In this document: piece by piece, positions 23,601 through 34,417 of the stretch | Layout of the letters: every line of letters begins with the position of its first letter | Numbering within the stretch: position 1 is the stretch's first letter | Assembly: GCA_029216955.1 (NCBI GenBank) | Contig: JANAVB010029819.1 | Location: forward strand, 37,243,331 to 37,307,330 | Length of the DNA stretch: 64,000 nt | Source: Iris pallida | Taxonomy: Eukaryota; Streptophyta; Magnoliopsida; Asparagales; Iridaceae | Direction: 5' to 3' | The notes under the pieces: model-generated | What the model was told of the DNA's origin: nothing | What the model saw: the letters and a program-made list of their open reading frames with translations, nothing else | Databases searched by the model: none | Translations under genes and position numbers: made by a program

Positions 23601-26600
23601 ATGGCTCACAAGAAGACCGTGCAGCAAAGGGCAAGAAGGCAGCCTCCACTTCCGCCTCGGCTGCGGCTGATACTCCGCAGGTTGTCGTACCTGATGTTCA
23701 TCCTACGTTTGCCCTCCCATTACTGGTAAGGACAATGTATGAGTTAGAGAACCCCAACTGCCATGGCCACTCGCATACTTTATGCACGAGCCTTTGTAAA
23801 TCGCATACGGCTGAGCTACGAGCCGCATAAGAAAACTGCCATGTCTGTATACGCGCCTTGTCGGCAAAGCCGCATGAGTGACGCTAAACCGCAAGAGCCG
23901 CATAAGCGTTCCTCTGGGCTTGAGCCGCATGAGGCTTTTTGAGCCGCATAAGACTTATGAGAGCTTCATGGGGCCGTATGGATGTTTTCTTGAGCCGTCT
24001 GGGGTTTGAAAGCACCCAATCAGCTCTTTTTTATCCCTTCGTTTAACTTACTTTTCTCTGTCTGTTCTTCAGTGAGTCTGCCGGTTAACGCTGCTGGAGA
24101 ACTCTTGGTGGGTAGCGCACAAACTGCTCTCGGCTATAGGTACGACCATATTGTTCAGCATATGACGGACCAGTTTCCGAGCGATGAGCCTATGGTTAGA
24201 TTGAATGCCATCAAGAATCAGTCTTTCCATTTCCTTAATGCTATGATGAACTCCGGGAAATTTGAAGGGGAGTATTTGAAGCCTGTATTCTTTTTTGGAG
24301 ACGCCTTGGTTGTAGAGAACGATCATGTTTTGGAGGTGTCGGAGGATTGGAGTTTTGTTTCTAACGGATGGCGATCCGCATCCCCCAGATGGAGTGACAC
24401 TTCCCATTATCTTGGTTCAATATGCTCCCGTTGGACCGGAAGATGGGGGAGACTTTAACCCCTACCAGAAGTGGGTTGTTTGTGGGGAACATCCATTATA
24501 ATAACAATCTGAAGTCCGTGACTACCGACAAAGTGCATGCTAGTTGTTCTGTGATAGGGTTGGTCCCAGGTTCTTTCCTGAATGTGGCGGCCCTAACTTC
24601 ATATTCTCTACTGCCGATACTTTTATAAATCAGATTGCTCGAAAGGCTCCTATCCCGTTGGTCGGTTGACGTTCCCTGGTTGGGTACACCCTATTCCCTC
24701 GTGGATCAATTTGTCTACTTGGATCTTACAGAAGTATAAGGTCTTTTTGTGCAAGATTGGCCTTTACCACGCTATCGAGGTACCAGTCATGGATTGTCCA
24801 TAAACAAGAAGCTGTTCATGTCTCTGCTGGAAATGTATAATTGCGTACGGGAACCTTTTACACACCTGTAGGGGAGATGGGACTCGCGCTCCATGAGATA
24901 CACGCGGTCTCCGAGCTTCCTTGGGGGGACGAAGCGTTTGAACCGTATACTCCTACTAATGAGGAGCTTGAGGATTTAGAACGACGGTATCCTGGCTTCA
25001 TGGCTCTTTACCAGGAGATATTGTGCCATTATAACACATGCCATCAAATAACCCGAAAGGCTGGTAACTCGGAAGGGAATGATCCCTATACCAAGGATTG
25101 GGTGCACTATCTCTTCCCGGCAGATGCCTCAGGTCGAGTCTCCTCTCGTCGTCCTCGATCTCGGGAAGCGGTTAAGGACTTGGCGTCGGCTAAGAGAGTG
25201 GCCACTACCAGTGACGGATTAGAGCAAGACTGACACTTTCGGTTACTTTTACCATGACTCAAGAGCTATCCGAGAAAGCGCTTCTGGCAGATTTTTGATG
25301 ATCTGGCTACGAAATTGTGTAGTCTCGGGAGGAGCTGGTTCTATTGAGAGAATCAGTCGTAACTTCATCCTTCCGGCTGTGAAGTTAGTTTTACGAATCA
25401 GGCTCTCCTCCCGGCCATGGTGTGCAGCATACACAGTGGCCTTCGTACCTTCACATCCAAAGTCATTGCTCGCGACGTGACCAAGGATTTTGAACGAACT
25501 GAGTTGCCCTATCACTATTTGATGGGGTGGCTGCTGATACATTACCCGTCTTTGATGAGGCCGGGCTCTGAAGACGGTGTGACTGATGATGACGCATTTA
25601 TCTTCCGCTATCGTGACGAGCCTTGGGAATGCAAACCATGCGGGCTTGCCGGATGGCATTGGCGAGGGCAGATAAGTATCATATTTTCGTATCCGTCCCT
25701 CGCTTTACTTCCAGGGACATAGAGGCTGTACATATTGACGGTATCGCCCCCCTCAGCTTCTGGATGGCCAGATGCTCCTATGGCTGCGTAACATTCGTCC
25801 CGCACTCTGGTGTATCATAATCGCAATATGTCTTCTGGAGCCTTATCTGCCTAGCAGGTTTGCCCGGCAGTTTGGATACAGCCAACTTTGTCTGGACAGC
25901 CCCAGTTCTTGTCTGGGTTATGAAGGTAGCCTTCTTGATGGTATCAGAGCTTGGCAAATATTATTCATTCCATACTCGTACCATTTTCTCGGTCCCTGCT
26001 ATTAAGGAGTCAGTGGAGATCTTGTATATGGCGGCTTTGTATCATGTCATGGCGAACAAACCCCCGGTCGGTTTTAACCCAGGTACCAGTTTTATTGTTG
26101 GTACCGGTCTGGAGGAAGGCTCTCAAGGGGCCAAGAAAAGAAAGACTAGAGCCGAAGTACCATATTTGGACTCCGCTGCTGAGGGTGACGAAGGCAACGA
26201 GCATGATAAAGATGACTCTATCCTTCCAGTGGCCGATGCAGAGGTGGGTCAACCGCCTGTTTCGTCAGATAACGTTGGGGGATCATCCTCGTTGCGCCTG
26301 GTCCTACTCCGAAACGTAGCAGGCAAGTTTCTCCTGTTGGCGGTGTTTCTCGATCCCGGAAGCTGGTTGCGACTAGGCATCGCCTGCTAGCCATAAGAGA
26401 AAGTGGAGAAGAAGTTAACCCTGCGTCAGAGGTAACAAAACTGCTCTTGATTCCTTCTTCCTTCTTTCCTTCGAGTTTCAATTCTAATCATCTTCGTTCT
26501 CTCTTTTAGGTGTCAGGAGAAGAAGAAGAGCTTCAAGATGTCGAGGCGGTGACCCAGGACGGGGACTCCCGCGAGCCTGTTCCTTTTCAAGATGAGGCAG

Positions 26601-27910
26601 ATCAATCTGTATCCCCCTTCAAGGTGACGGGGACAGAGGACGTGACTGGGCTTAACTCGGGGATCGCGGGTGAGGGACCACGCCAGTTGTGGATGAGCTG
26701 CAGCCTTCATGCCCCTCCCCTGGTAAGATTAGCCGAATCTTGACCTGTGAGGAAGCCTATCTGCTCTATCATCACGTCCTTCGGGTTACGTCGATTGATT
26801 CTTATTCTGGACATACAGGTCCTACCCCTCCGGTGCCGAGGACGGACGTTGTTGGGACCACCCCAACCGAAGGGGCATTGGTGGAGAAAGGTGTACCTTC
26901 TCACTGTCCGACTTGTCTTGATGGGCCTTCTGGGGGCTCGAGTTTAGCGGGCCAGTCATCGGGGCAGTCGGGTCAGGGAACGATGGTCCTTGTGTCATCC
27001 TCTGCTCCGGTGGCTCCGAGAATCGACCTTTCTGCCCTACCGAGTATCCGAGCTTTTCGGGCGGCGGAAGATGAGTTGGCCGCTATTCATGCATCGTTTT
27101 ACTCGACTCCGTTCCTCCGGTGGCGAGCTCTAGCGTTACTTCTCCGACGTTGCCGTCCCTGCTTCCCTTGACGCCATCCTCTGCTGAAGTTCTGGACGAC
27201 GCGTTACAGGACGTGGTTGCCAGTTTTCATCGTCATTTGAGTAGGGGAATCGAGGCTGCTGTGGAAAGGGGAACCTCCTTCACCTTGGCCCGACAATGCG
27301 CCCAGGGTCAAGTAAATATCCTTAGGGATCTTCCTGGTGATGCAGGGGTGGCTTCGCTTCTGGAGGCAAAATTGTTGGAGGCTGATCGGCTGGTGGCCGA
27401 GCTTCGAGTATTGCGGCAGGCTGATCTATCTGCTGTTATAAACGAGGAGCGGGATTCTCTTATCGCCGTTATAGAGAGGACTAGAGCTGCTCGGGATAGG
27501 ACCAGACCGGCCATACTGAAGGATCTCAGCGACTTATCTGGCCGGTATGATCAATTGAGTTACGCGAATGAAAATGTCACGGCTCGGGAGGAATCTGTTT
27601 CTCGTGAGATTACTGAGACACGGGAGCAGCTCCTTGCGCTTCAAAAGAAGTTGACTTTTTGGAGTCTGAACTCGAGACTACCCGCAATGACAGGGGACTA
27701 ATTGTTCAGGAGGCTGACAGGGTTACTCAAGCTTCGACTGACCTGGAGACTGCCTTGAAGAAATTGGAAGATGACTGTCAGGCGCTCTTGGGCTTGGACC
27801 ATGAGGAGCATTTACTCCAGGAGGCCGAGCGTCGCGCTCGGCAACGGATTGAACGGGGGACCACCTCAGTAAGAGACCGCCTCCTAGAATTGAGTAATGC
27901 TGAAATGTAG
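23601..27910 (+). pseudogene. Antisense spliced gene of Tat element: PMD-like domain plus coiled coil
   Basis: The plus-strand pieces read in order as follows: a Lys/Ala-rich N-terminus (KGKKAASTSASAAADTP); a segment near 24100-24370; a PMD-like stretch GTFYTPVGEMGLALHE then LPWGDEAFEPYTPTNEEL (24845-24980); LPYHYLMGWLLIHYPSLM (about 25505); an acidic Ser/Pro linker; and a long Glu/Arg/Leu-rich coiled coil (about 27180-27905) ending in TAG. GT-AG introns are visible: 23726-24072 (which carries five CCGCAT motifs), 26432-26509 and 26723-26818. Frame changes near 23618, 27118 and 27650 and stops around 24450-24840 and 25230-25400 show decay. Antisense ORFs at this place are known in Tat elements. 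The PMD assignment rests on motif resemblance; the Transposase_28 family is an alternative. Confidence 0.6.
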
Positions 27911-28339
27911 TCGGCCTTTTCTTCTTGTTTTTTTCTGTTTTCTCTCTTTCTGAAGGGGACATGATCCCGCGATATGTAATACTTTTTCTTCCTTCAAATA
28001 AGGTACTTTCAATTCTACCCTTCATTTGTATTGCTTGCTGTGCCTGTGATATTGTGGTGATATTTTCCCCCGCATAGGGGTATATTTTAGACCTGTTACC
28101 ATGGCGTACCTTGGTTTTAGGTAAGGTAACAAGTTTTGGTCAGGGTACCTGAAGCAGCCATAGCGAAGTGGTCATGGGTGCTCTTGGTGTTAAGAAAAGG
28201 AATGCGTAGAGCAGCTGGGCTCCTGGGACCAGATGAGGTGATAGGTTTGTGCTGAGAAATTTAGCTGAGGATATTTGTGGGCCTATTATCCTTGGCGTAC
28301 CCTGGTTTAGGATACGGATAATAGGACGAAGGGGAACCG

Positions 28340-28800
28340 ACATACTTGCTCAGAGGTAACGAGGACATGGCAAGTAGGAAGGTTTTTTAGACGTAGAGTT
28401 TTCCTACTCAGAGGTGATGAATACATGGCAGGAGTGAACTCGACGGAGGGTATTGGTGGTCAACAGAGGACATTTGTGGTCAACAGAGGACATTTGTGGT
28501 CAACAAGGACATTTGGGGCCTATTACCCTTGGCGTACTCCGGTTGTGGGTACAGATAATAGGTCGAAAGGGGATCATCATACTTACTCAGAGGTAATGAG
28601 GACATGGCAAGTATGAAGGTTTCTTCGACGGAGCCTTCCCATTCAGAGGTAATGAGGACATGACAGGAGTGGGCTCCATGAAGGAGGGCACATAGAACGA
28701 CTCAGAGGTAATGAGGACATGGAAGTTCTATGTAAGGGTGATTTGTTTTTGGCGGAAGTGGAACGACTCAGAGGTAATGAGGACATGGCCGTTTTGGAAA
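28340..28800. repeat. Tandem repeats with CAGAGGTAATGAGGACATG
   Basis: About seven copies of an ACTCAGAGGTAATGAGGACATGG-like phrase at irregular spacing, interleaved with GGCGTAC...ATTACC segments. They lie between the end of pol and the antisense gene in the Tat 3' region. Confidence 0.8.
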
Positions 28801-28930
28801 TTTGTGGATCGATTACCCTTTTTTGTGCACTAAAGTGCGGGTATTGGATCATGGGGGAGGATCTCCTCCAGGAAGGAAGTTCAGAGGTATGATCATACAT
28901 AACTTTCTATCTGAAAGAGTGACCGGATGT

Positions 28931-29182
28931 GAGTTCAGAGGCACCATCGGGTACATGACTCGAGAATCTGAAGAATGGTGAGCGTGAGTTCAGCGGTACC
29001 AGCGGGTACATGACTCAAAATCTGACAAACTATGAGGGTGAGTTCAGGGGTATCAGCAGATACATGACTCAAAATCTGGAAATTTATGGGATGAGTTCAG
29101 TGGTACCAGCGGGTACGTGACTCAATAATCTGGAAAATTATAGGATTCAGTGGTACCAGCGGGTACGTGACTCAATAATCTG
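28931..29182. repeat. 51-55-bp tandem repeat, five units
   Basis: Units start at about 28931, 28986, 29040, 29093 and 29144. Each holds GAGTTCAG, GGTACCAGCGGGTAC and TGACTCAA...AATCTG. They lie directly downstream of the integrase stop in element orientation. Confidence 0.9.
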
Positions 29183-30490
29183 GGATATCGTTTAGACATA
29201 GTATTTCTTCAGGAACTTGCCGTTTGACGGGCAACATGAGCAAGTCTCCATTTTGCTTAGCGAGGCGGTAAGCACCGTTGGAGAATACTGTCTCTATGAT
29301 AAATGGGCCTTCCCATTTTGGCTGGAACTTGCCGGCGGTCTTGTGAGTCATGACCATTGGCCTCCGGACTGCCAGAACAAGATCGCCCACTTGAAATGTT
29401 CTATTTTGACCTTCTTGTTGAAGGCTCCTGAGATACGTGCTTGGTACAGCTCGATCCTTTGCTGAGCTAGGAGGCGCTTTTCATCTAAGGCCTCTAACTC
29501 TTGCAGTCGACGTCGGTAGTTGTCATCCGTCGTCAATTGATAAGTGAGGGCGACACAGAGTGAGGGTATTTGAGTCTCCAATGAGGACTGCCTCACTCCC
29601 GTATACTAGGGAGAATGGTATTCCCGGTGGCTGTTCGGACTGTGGTACGATAAGCCCATAAGCATTCGCCGAGCTTCTCGTTCCAGTCGCGTTTGTTAGG
29701 AGACAAACTTCTTGAGGAGTTTGATGATTGTTTTGTTGAACGCCTCTGCTAACCCGTTTGCTGCGGGTTGTACGGCGTCAAGCGATATTCTGAATACTGT
29801 GTTTATCGCAAAACCGATAGAATACGTGGCTTGCAAACTGCGGACCATTATCATGGATGATCCTTCGGGGCAGTCCAAAGCGGTAGATGACGTGATGCTT
29901 AAGGAAGCTGATCATGTTTGAAGTCTTGACTTCTGCGAGTGGGACAGCTTTCGCCCATTTGGAGAAGTAATCAGTGATCGCAAGTATGAAGCGATGTCCT
30001 CGGGAGGAAGGTGGGGTGATTGGACCAATGATATCCATTCCCCATGCTTCGAATGGCCAGGACGCCACTGTCGGATGTAGAAATTCGGATGGTTGGTGAA
30101 TAAGTCCGCGTGGACTTGGCAGGTTTTGTATTTTCTAGCATAATCTATCGCATCTGCCACCATCGTGGGCCAATAGTAGCCCATTCGTCGAAGGCGGTCT
30201 TACAGTTTTAGGCCGGGCTGGTGGGCCCTGCAGACACCGTCATGAGCTTCTCGTACGGCTTCTTTGGCTTCTGTATTTGACAGACACTGAAGCAGTAATC
30301 CATCGTAGGAGCGGCGATACAGCATTTTTGTCTCTGTATCGTAGAAGAATCTGAGAGAACGCCGTCTAATGGAGGTGGCTTCCTTTGGGTTCTCGGGCAG
30401 GATGTCGTAGACGACGAAGTCGATGAATGGTTGTCTCCAATCTGGGGCCTCATCGATCGTCTGGGCGGAATAACTCGCCACGAAATACAC
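29172..30490 (-). pseudogene. Integrase of Tat element, frameshifted
   Basis: It inserts element DNA into the genome. In order: an H-H-(C)-C zinc region (AHDGVCRAHQ, then RKYKTCQVH), the DDE core (WGMDIIGPI, IHDNGPQF, NGLAEAFNK), and a C-terminal domain (GDLVLAVRRP, GKFQPKWEGPF). The first cysteine of the final C-x2-C is replaced by tyrosine (codon at 30128-30130). The three acidic core residues are present but lie in different reading frames, with breaks near 30200, 30060, 29780 and 29600, so no functional integrase is made from this copy. Confidence 0.88.
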
Positions 30491-31434
30491 ATTGTTCTTG
30501 GACAGACCAGTTCGTGGCCTATCACATCCACTGATTGGCGATCATAATTTGGGACTGCTAGGGAAGCGGCAAGACCGGCTAGGGCATCGGCTTCAATATT
30601 TCGGAGTCTGGGGACGTGCTCGATGAAGAACCCCTCGAATGATGAGATGATATCGATCGCTATTTGGTGATAAGGGATCATGTCTTCGTGGCGGACTTCG
30701 TACGAGCCCCGGATCTGATTGACGATTAGTTGGGAATCGCCGTATGCTTCAAGGTATTCTACCCCCAGCTCTCTTGCAAGTTGGAGGCCAATGACCAGAG
30801 CGTTGTACTCGACCACATTGTTAGAGCACGCTCTGTGAGGGAATAAGCGCGGTTGATCACCAATCCGGTAGGGGAGACTAGCACTACCCCAACTTCGACG
30901 ACTATATTACCTTTAGGTCCGGTCCTTGAAGCACCGTCGAAACATTCGCCAATATCATCGTAAGAGGTTGCATGCGAGTCGGCGACCTTGTCTGGATTCT
31001 TCATATATTCTGGAGGACTCCGAGCCTGGGTGGGCTGCTAAAAAGTCCGCCAGGGCTTGACCTTTGACTGCCTTTTGTGGGACAAAGATCATATGATAAG
31101 GGGACAGCAGTATTGCCCATGTAGCGAGGCGAGAGCTGAGTGCCCCTGGTTTAGTCATGAGGACCCTGAGAGGGATGACTCATGAGATCACATGTATCGT
31201 TTGTCCGGTGACATAGTGTCGCATTTTCTAAATGGCAAACACGAGGGCGAGGCATTCCTTCTCCACAGTGGTGTATCGGTGCTCTGGCCCAATCATCATT
31301 CGGCTGAGGTAATATATGGCCTGTTATGGCCTGCGTCGTTGTTCTGTGCCAGCAGAGCTCCAAAGAAGTGTTCCATTGCTCGTATAGTGCAGGAATGGTT
31401 TTCCAGGAACCGGGGCCACCAAAACTGGAGGATT
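30208..31434 (-). pseudogene. RNase H region of Tat pol
   Basis: Degrades the RNA of the RNA-DNA hybrid. Visible blocks are CFDGAS then VGVVLVSPTG (about 30900), MVEYNALVIGLQLARELG (about 30800), AYGDSQLIVNQIRGSYEV, and HVPRLRNIEADALAGLA. These give the D-E-D-D set of an archaeal-type RNase H, which Tat elements carry beside the ordinary one. A frameshift separates the first Asp from the Glu. Degraded connection sequence lies between 31000 and 31434. Confidence 0.8.
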
Positions 31435-32665
31435 CAACAAATATTCTTTTGATGCTGCTGAAAGCACGCTGATATTCCTCGTCCCATACGAATGAGACTC
31501 CTTTCTTCATGAGGTGCGTGAATGGTCGGCATCGCCCGAAGAGGTTGGAAATGAACCTCCTGATGTAGGCTAGCCTCCCTTGGAGGCCTCTGAGTTCGCG
31601 GAGATTTCTCGGGGGACCCATCTCCATGATTGCTTTTGGTCTTCTCAGGGTCTACATGGATACCCTTTGCAGTGATGATGAAGCCTAAGAACTTCCCGCT
31701 GGATACGCCCAGAAAGGACTTCGTAGGGTTCATTTTCAAATTGTGCGCTCGTATTAGGTCGAATACCGTCCTTAGATCCTGCAGATGGTCTCCCTTGCTA
31801 CGGCTCTTAACGGCTATATCGTCAATGTAGCACTCCACTGTCTTGCGTAAGTGGTTTCTGAAGATGATGCTCATGGCTATTTGATATATGGTGCCAGCAT
31901 TCTTTAAACCGAAAGGCATGACTGTGTAGCAGTACGTGCCAATCGGTGTTCGAAATGATGTATGCTTTTCGTCATCAGGAGACATTTTGATTTGGTTGTA
32001 CCCCGAGAAGCCATCCATGAGTGACATACGTTCGAAGCCGCAGGTATTGTCGATCATGAGGTCTGTGATAGGGAGGGGGAATTCATCTTGGGGCACGCCT
32101 CGTTCAGGTTGCGGAAGTCGATGCAGATTTGAATCTTCCCATTCTTCTTGAGGACGGGTACTATATTGGCGACCCAATCGGGATGTTGCTCCTCACGAAT
32201 AAAGCTGCTGGATATCAGTTTGTTGACTTCGGCTTCGATCGCGTCCATTATGTCTGGACGGAAGCGTCGCTGTTGTTGCTTGATTGGCTTCGCATCTGGT
32301 CGAATGTTGAGTTTGTGAAGAGCGATGTCGGGATTTAACCCTGGCATGTATTCATAGCTCCAGGCGAACACATCAATGTACTCTTTGACAAGTTCTAGCA
32401 GCGACTCTCGTTCTTCGTCTGTTAGGCTTTTACTGATAAAAATCGATTTTGGAGAAGATTCGCTGCCGAGGTCAACTTGTATAACCTCATCTTCAGTAGG
32501 AGGTTCTCTCAGTTCGAACCGCTTTTCCCATTGTGTATCCAATTGCTGGGCCCACGGCTCTAGCTCGAGGATCTCGGGGATGTCTTCGTCTTCCTCGTAA
32601 GCATCGGTGAATGCCATGTTGACTGACATGACTTGTCTGAACACATCTCCGATGCTGGTATCCAA
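31151..32665 (-). pseudogene. Reverse transcriptase of Tat pol, frameshifted
   Basis: Copies element RNA into DNA. The N-terminal part reads VDVFAWSYEYMPGLNPDIAL..., then PDWVANIVPVLKKNGK and CIDFRNLNEACPK. After a frameshift near 32100 come DEFPLPITDLMIDNTCGFER, GFSGYNQIKM, MPFGLKNAGTIYQ, and the catalytic YIDD (about 31815-31826, where YVDD is common). A second frameshift near 31630 leads to the thumb region (LRELRGLQGRLAYIRRFI). The catalytic aspartates are kept, but the ORF is broken. Confidence 0.9.
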
Positions 32666-32679
32666 GTCAGAAGTTGGTG

Positions 32680-33673
32680 ACCCGGTTGAATGTGACTGCC
32701 AGTCATATTTTCATCTGAACTCTCAGGGGTCGTAGTAGGCGTTACATACCCTAACCCGCATCGAGTTTTGTTATAGTAGTTCCGGGATTTGCCCGTCGGG
32801 ACTGTGCCGTAGTTCAATCCTGGCATCGTCTCCAGATCATACCCCTGTTTCTGCATGAGATATTTGGATTGAGGGCTATAGAGATACAGAGGCAGTTTCC
32901 CGGCATCGGACCCGAGGTCGGCTTCTTTTATGATGAGGGGATGCGGGTTGTTCGTCCGGCCGAAGATAATTGGATGGTCTCCTCCCTCGAATATTCGGTA
33001 AGCGTCTTCTACTGGAGTAAGCTGGATTGCGGTGTACACATTTGTCACCTGTGTGTGTAGGTGAGTGCCTATACCATATTCCATAGCATACATTGTACAT
33101 AGTTTATTGAGCTCGGTGTAGTTCAAAGATAACCCTTTATTGAGGAAGTAAGGTATCTTTTCTAGGGGGATTACATCATCTGCGGAGGGAACATCAGTGT
33201 GGGCGGCCATATACTTGGCTAGCTCCGGTTCCTCTTCGGCTATCCCCTGTGTGAACGAAGACTGAGAGGATGACCTGGGAAGCTTGATTGTCAGTGGTTC
33301 AGTTGATGGAGCAGAGCGTGGAGTTGTTGGTAGACTAGCGACCCCAGTTTGGCATTTGATGTGGAGCGAGTAGTGGCCGTTCGCTAGAAGCGTCAGACCT
33401 CGCATCGGGGTGACGACCCTTCTTGGGAAGGCGTATCGTCAGTGGCCTATCGGAGGGATTGAGCTTCTCCGTTTGACTGACTCTCGGCAGTCTGATTGTC
33501 AGTGGCCCCGTTGTGGGTCTCGGTACTAGGTCGGACCTTGGCAGCCGGATTATCATCTGCTCCTCCTGCGCTGAGAGGCTGATTGCGTCCTTCCGCAGAG
33601 TGGTGGTAAGGGGTGCGGACTTGCCCGGTTTGCGAGCTTGGAGGTGGATCGTCAGGGGTCCTTCTGATCCCAT
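32680..33673 (-). pseudogene. Protease-RT spacer with PLTIRLP repeats
   Basis: Between protease and RT the minus strand encodes a spacer with a recurring motif: GPLTIHL, APLTTTLRK, MIIRLPRSD, GPLTIRLPR, RPLTIRLPK and, after a frameshift near 33350, EPLTIKLPR (about 33300-33661). A unique segment follows, containing YFLNKGLSLNYTELNKLC and a glycine-rich YYNKTRCGLGYV. I do not recognise a catalytic domain; function is unknown. Confidence 0.6.
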
Positions 33674-33757
33674 GGCCGTTTCGGTGCTAGCTTGTTCATT
33701 TCCTTCATCAAGGTGCCTTTTTGACTTTTCGTATAGGCAGGAGTCCGAGTAGTAGGA

Positions 33758-34366
33758 TTAGACCCCTTTGAAGGGATCGATATCAGCAAATTCTGTCTTC
33801 ACGAAGCCGTGTTTGTCGACATATTTGAAGCACTGGTGTAGCATGGAAGGCACGATCATGTAATCGTGTATCCATGGGCGCCCCAAGAGGATGTTGTACG
33901 AAGTGTCTGCATCTATGACGTAGCAGGTGACTTCGGATTGGAGGTCGCCAATTTGACACTTCAGACGAATCTTTCCAATAGGGTAGCTCCTGCCCGAATT
34001 GAAACCGCTGATGGCGGTGCTTGTAGGCGTCAGACGATGCAACGGGATACGGAGATGATGTAGCAGGCCCTTCGGGATGATGCTTATGGAAGAGCCAGGA
34101 TCTATGTGCATCCGATCCACCTTCACGTCGCCGATGTATCCCGTGTAGTGTAGCGGGCGATCGTGTAGGTTGGTCTTGATGAGCATGTCCTGCAGAGTGA
34201 AGACGATATTGGGCATTGCTCCCGTGCAGGCACTGTCTTGAAGATCCATGGATGAGTCCTCCCCGGTGAGGTTGGATTGAGCCAGATAGGCATCGACATT
34301 TTGGAGTGCTTCGCTCAACGCAATACGAACATCCTTGGAGAGCCTTAGGAGTTCGTACAGTGACAA
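33758..34366 (-). CDS. Aspartic protease of Tat element
   Basis: A retropepsin-like protease that cleaves the polyprotein. VKVDRMHIDPGSSISIIP carries the active-site region (D-P-G-S-S, where D-x-G is expected). Downstream, ADTSYNILLGRPWIHDYM then PSMLHQCFKY is the usual C-terminal signature of plant gypsy proteases. It is open from 34366 to the stop at 33758 but depends on an upstream Gag frame that is broken. Confidence 0.82.
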   Translation of the reverse strand: MSLYELLRLSKDVRIALSEALQNVDAYLAQSNLTGEDSSMDLQDSACTGAMPNIVFTLQDMLIKTNLHDRPLHYTGYIGDVKVDRMHIDPGSSISIIPKGLLHHLRIPLHRLTPTSTAISGFNSGRSYPIGKIRLKCQIGDLQSEVTCYVIDADTSYNILLGRPWIHDYMIVPSMLHQCFKYVDKHGFVKTEFADIDPFKGV

Positions 34367-34417
34367 CTTGGCCGGTGTTAGCCAATTGTGCTAAGATGTC
34401 AAAGTTGTAGGGCCTTT

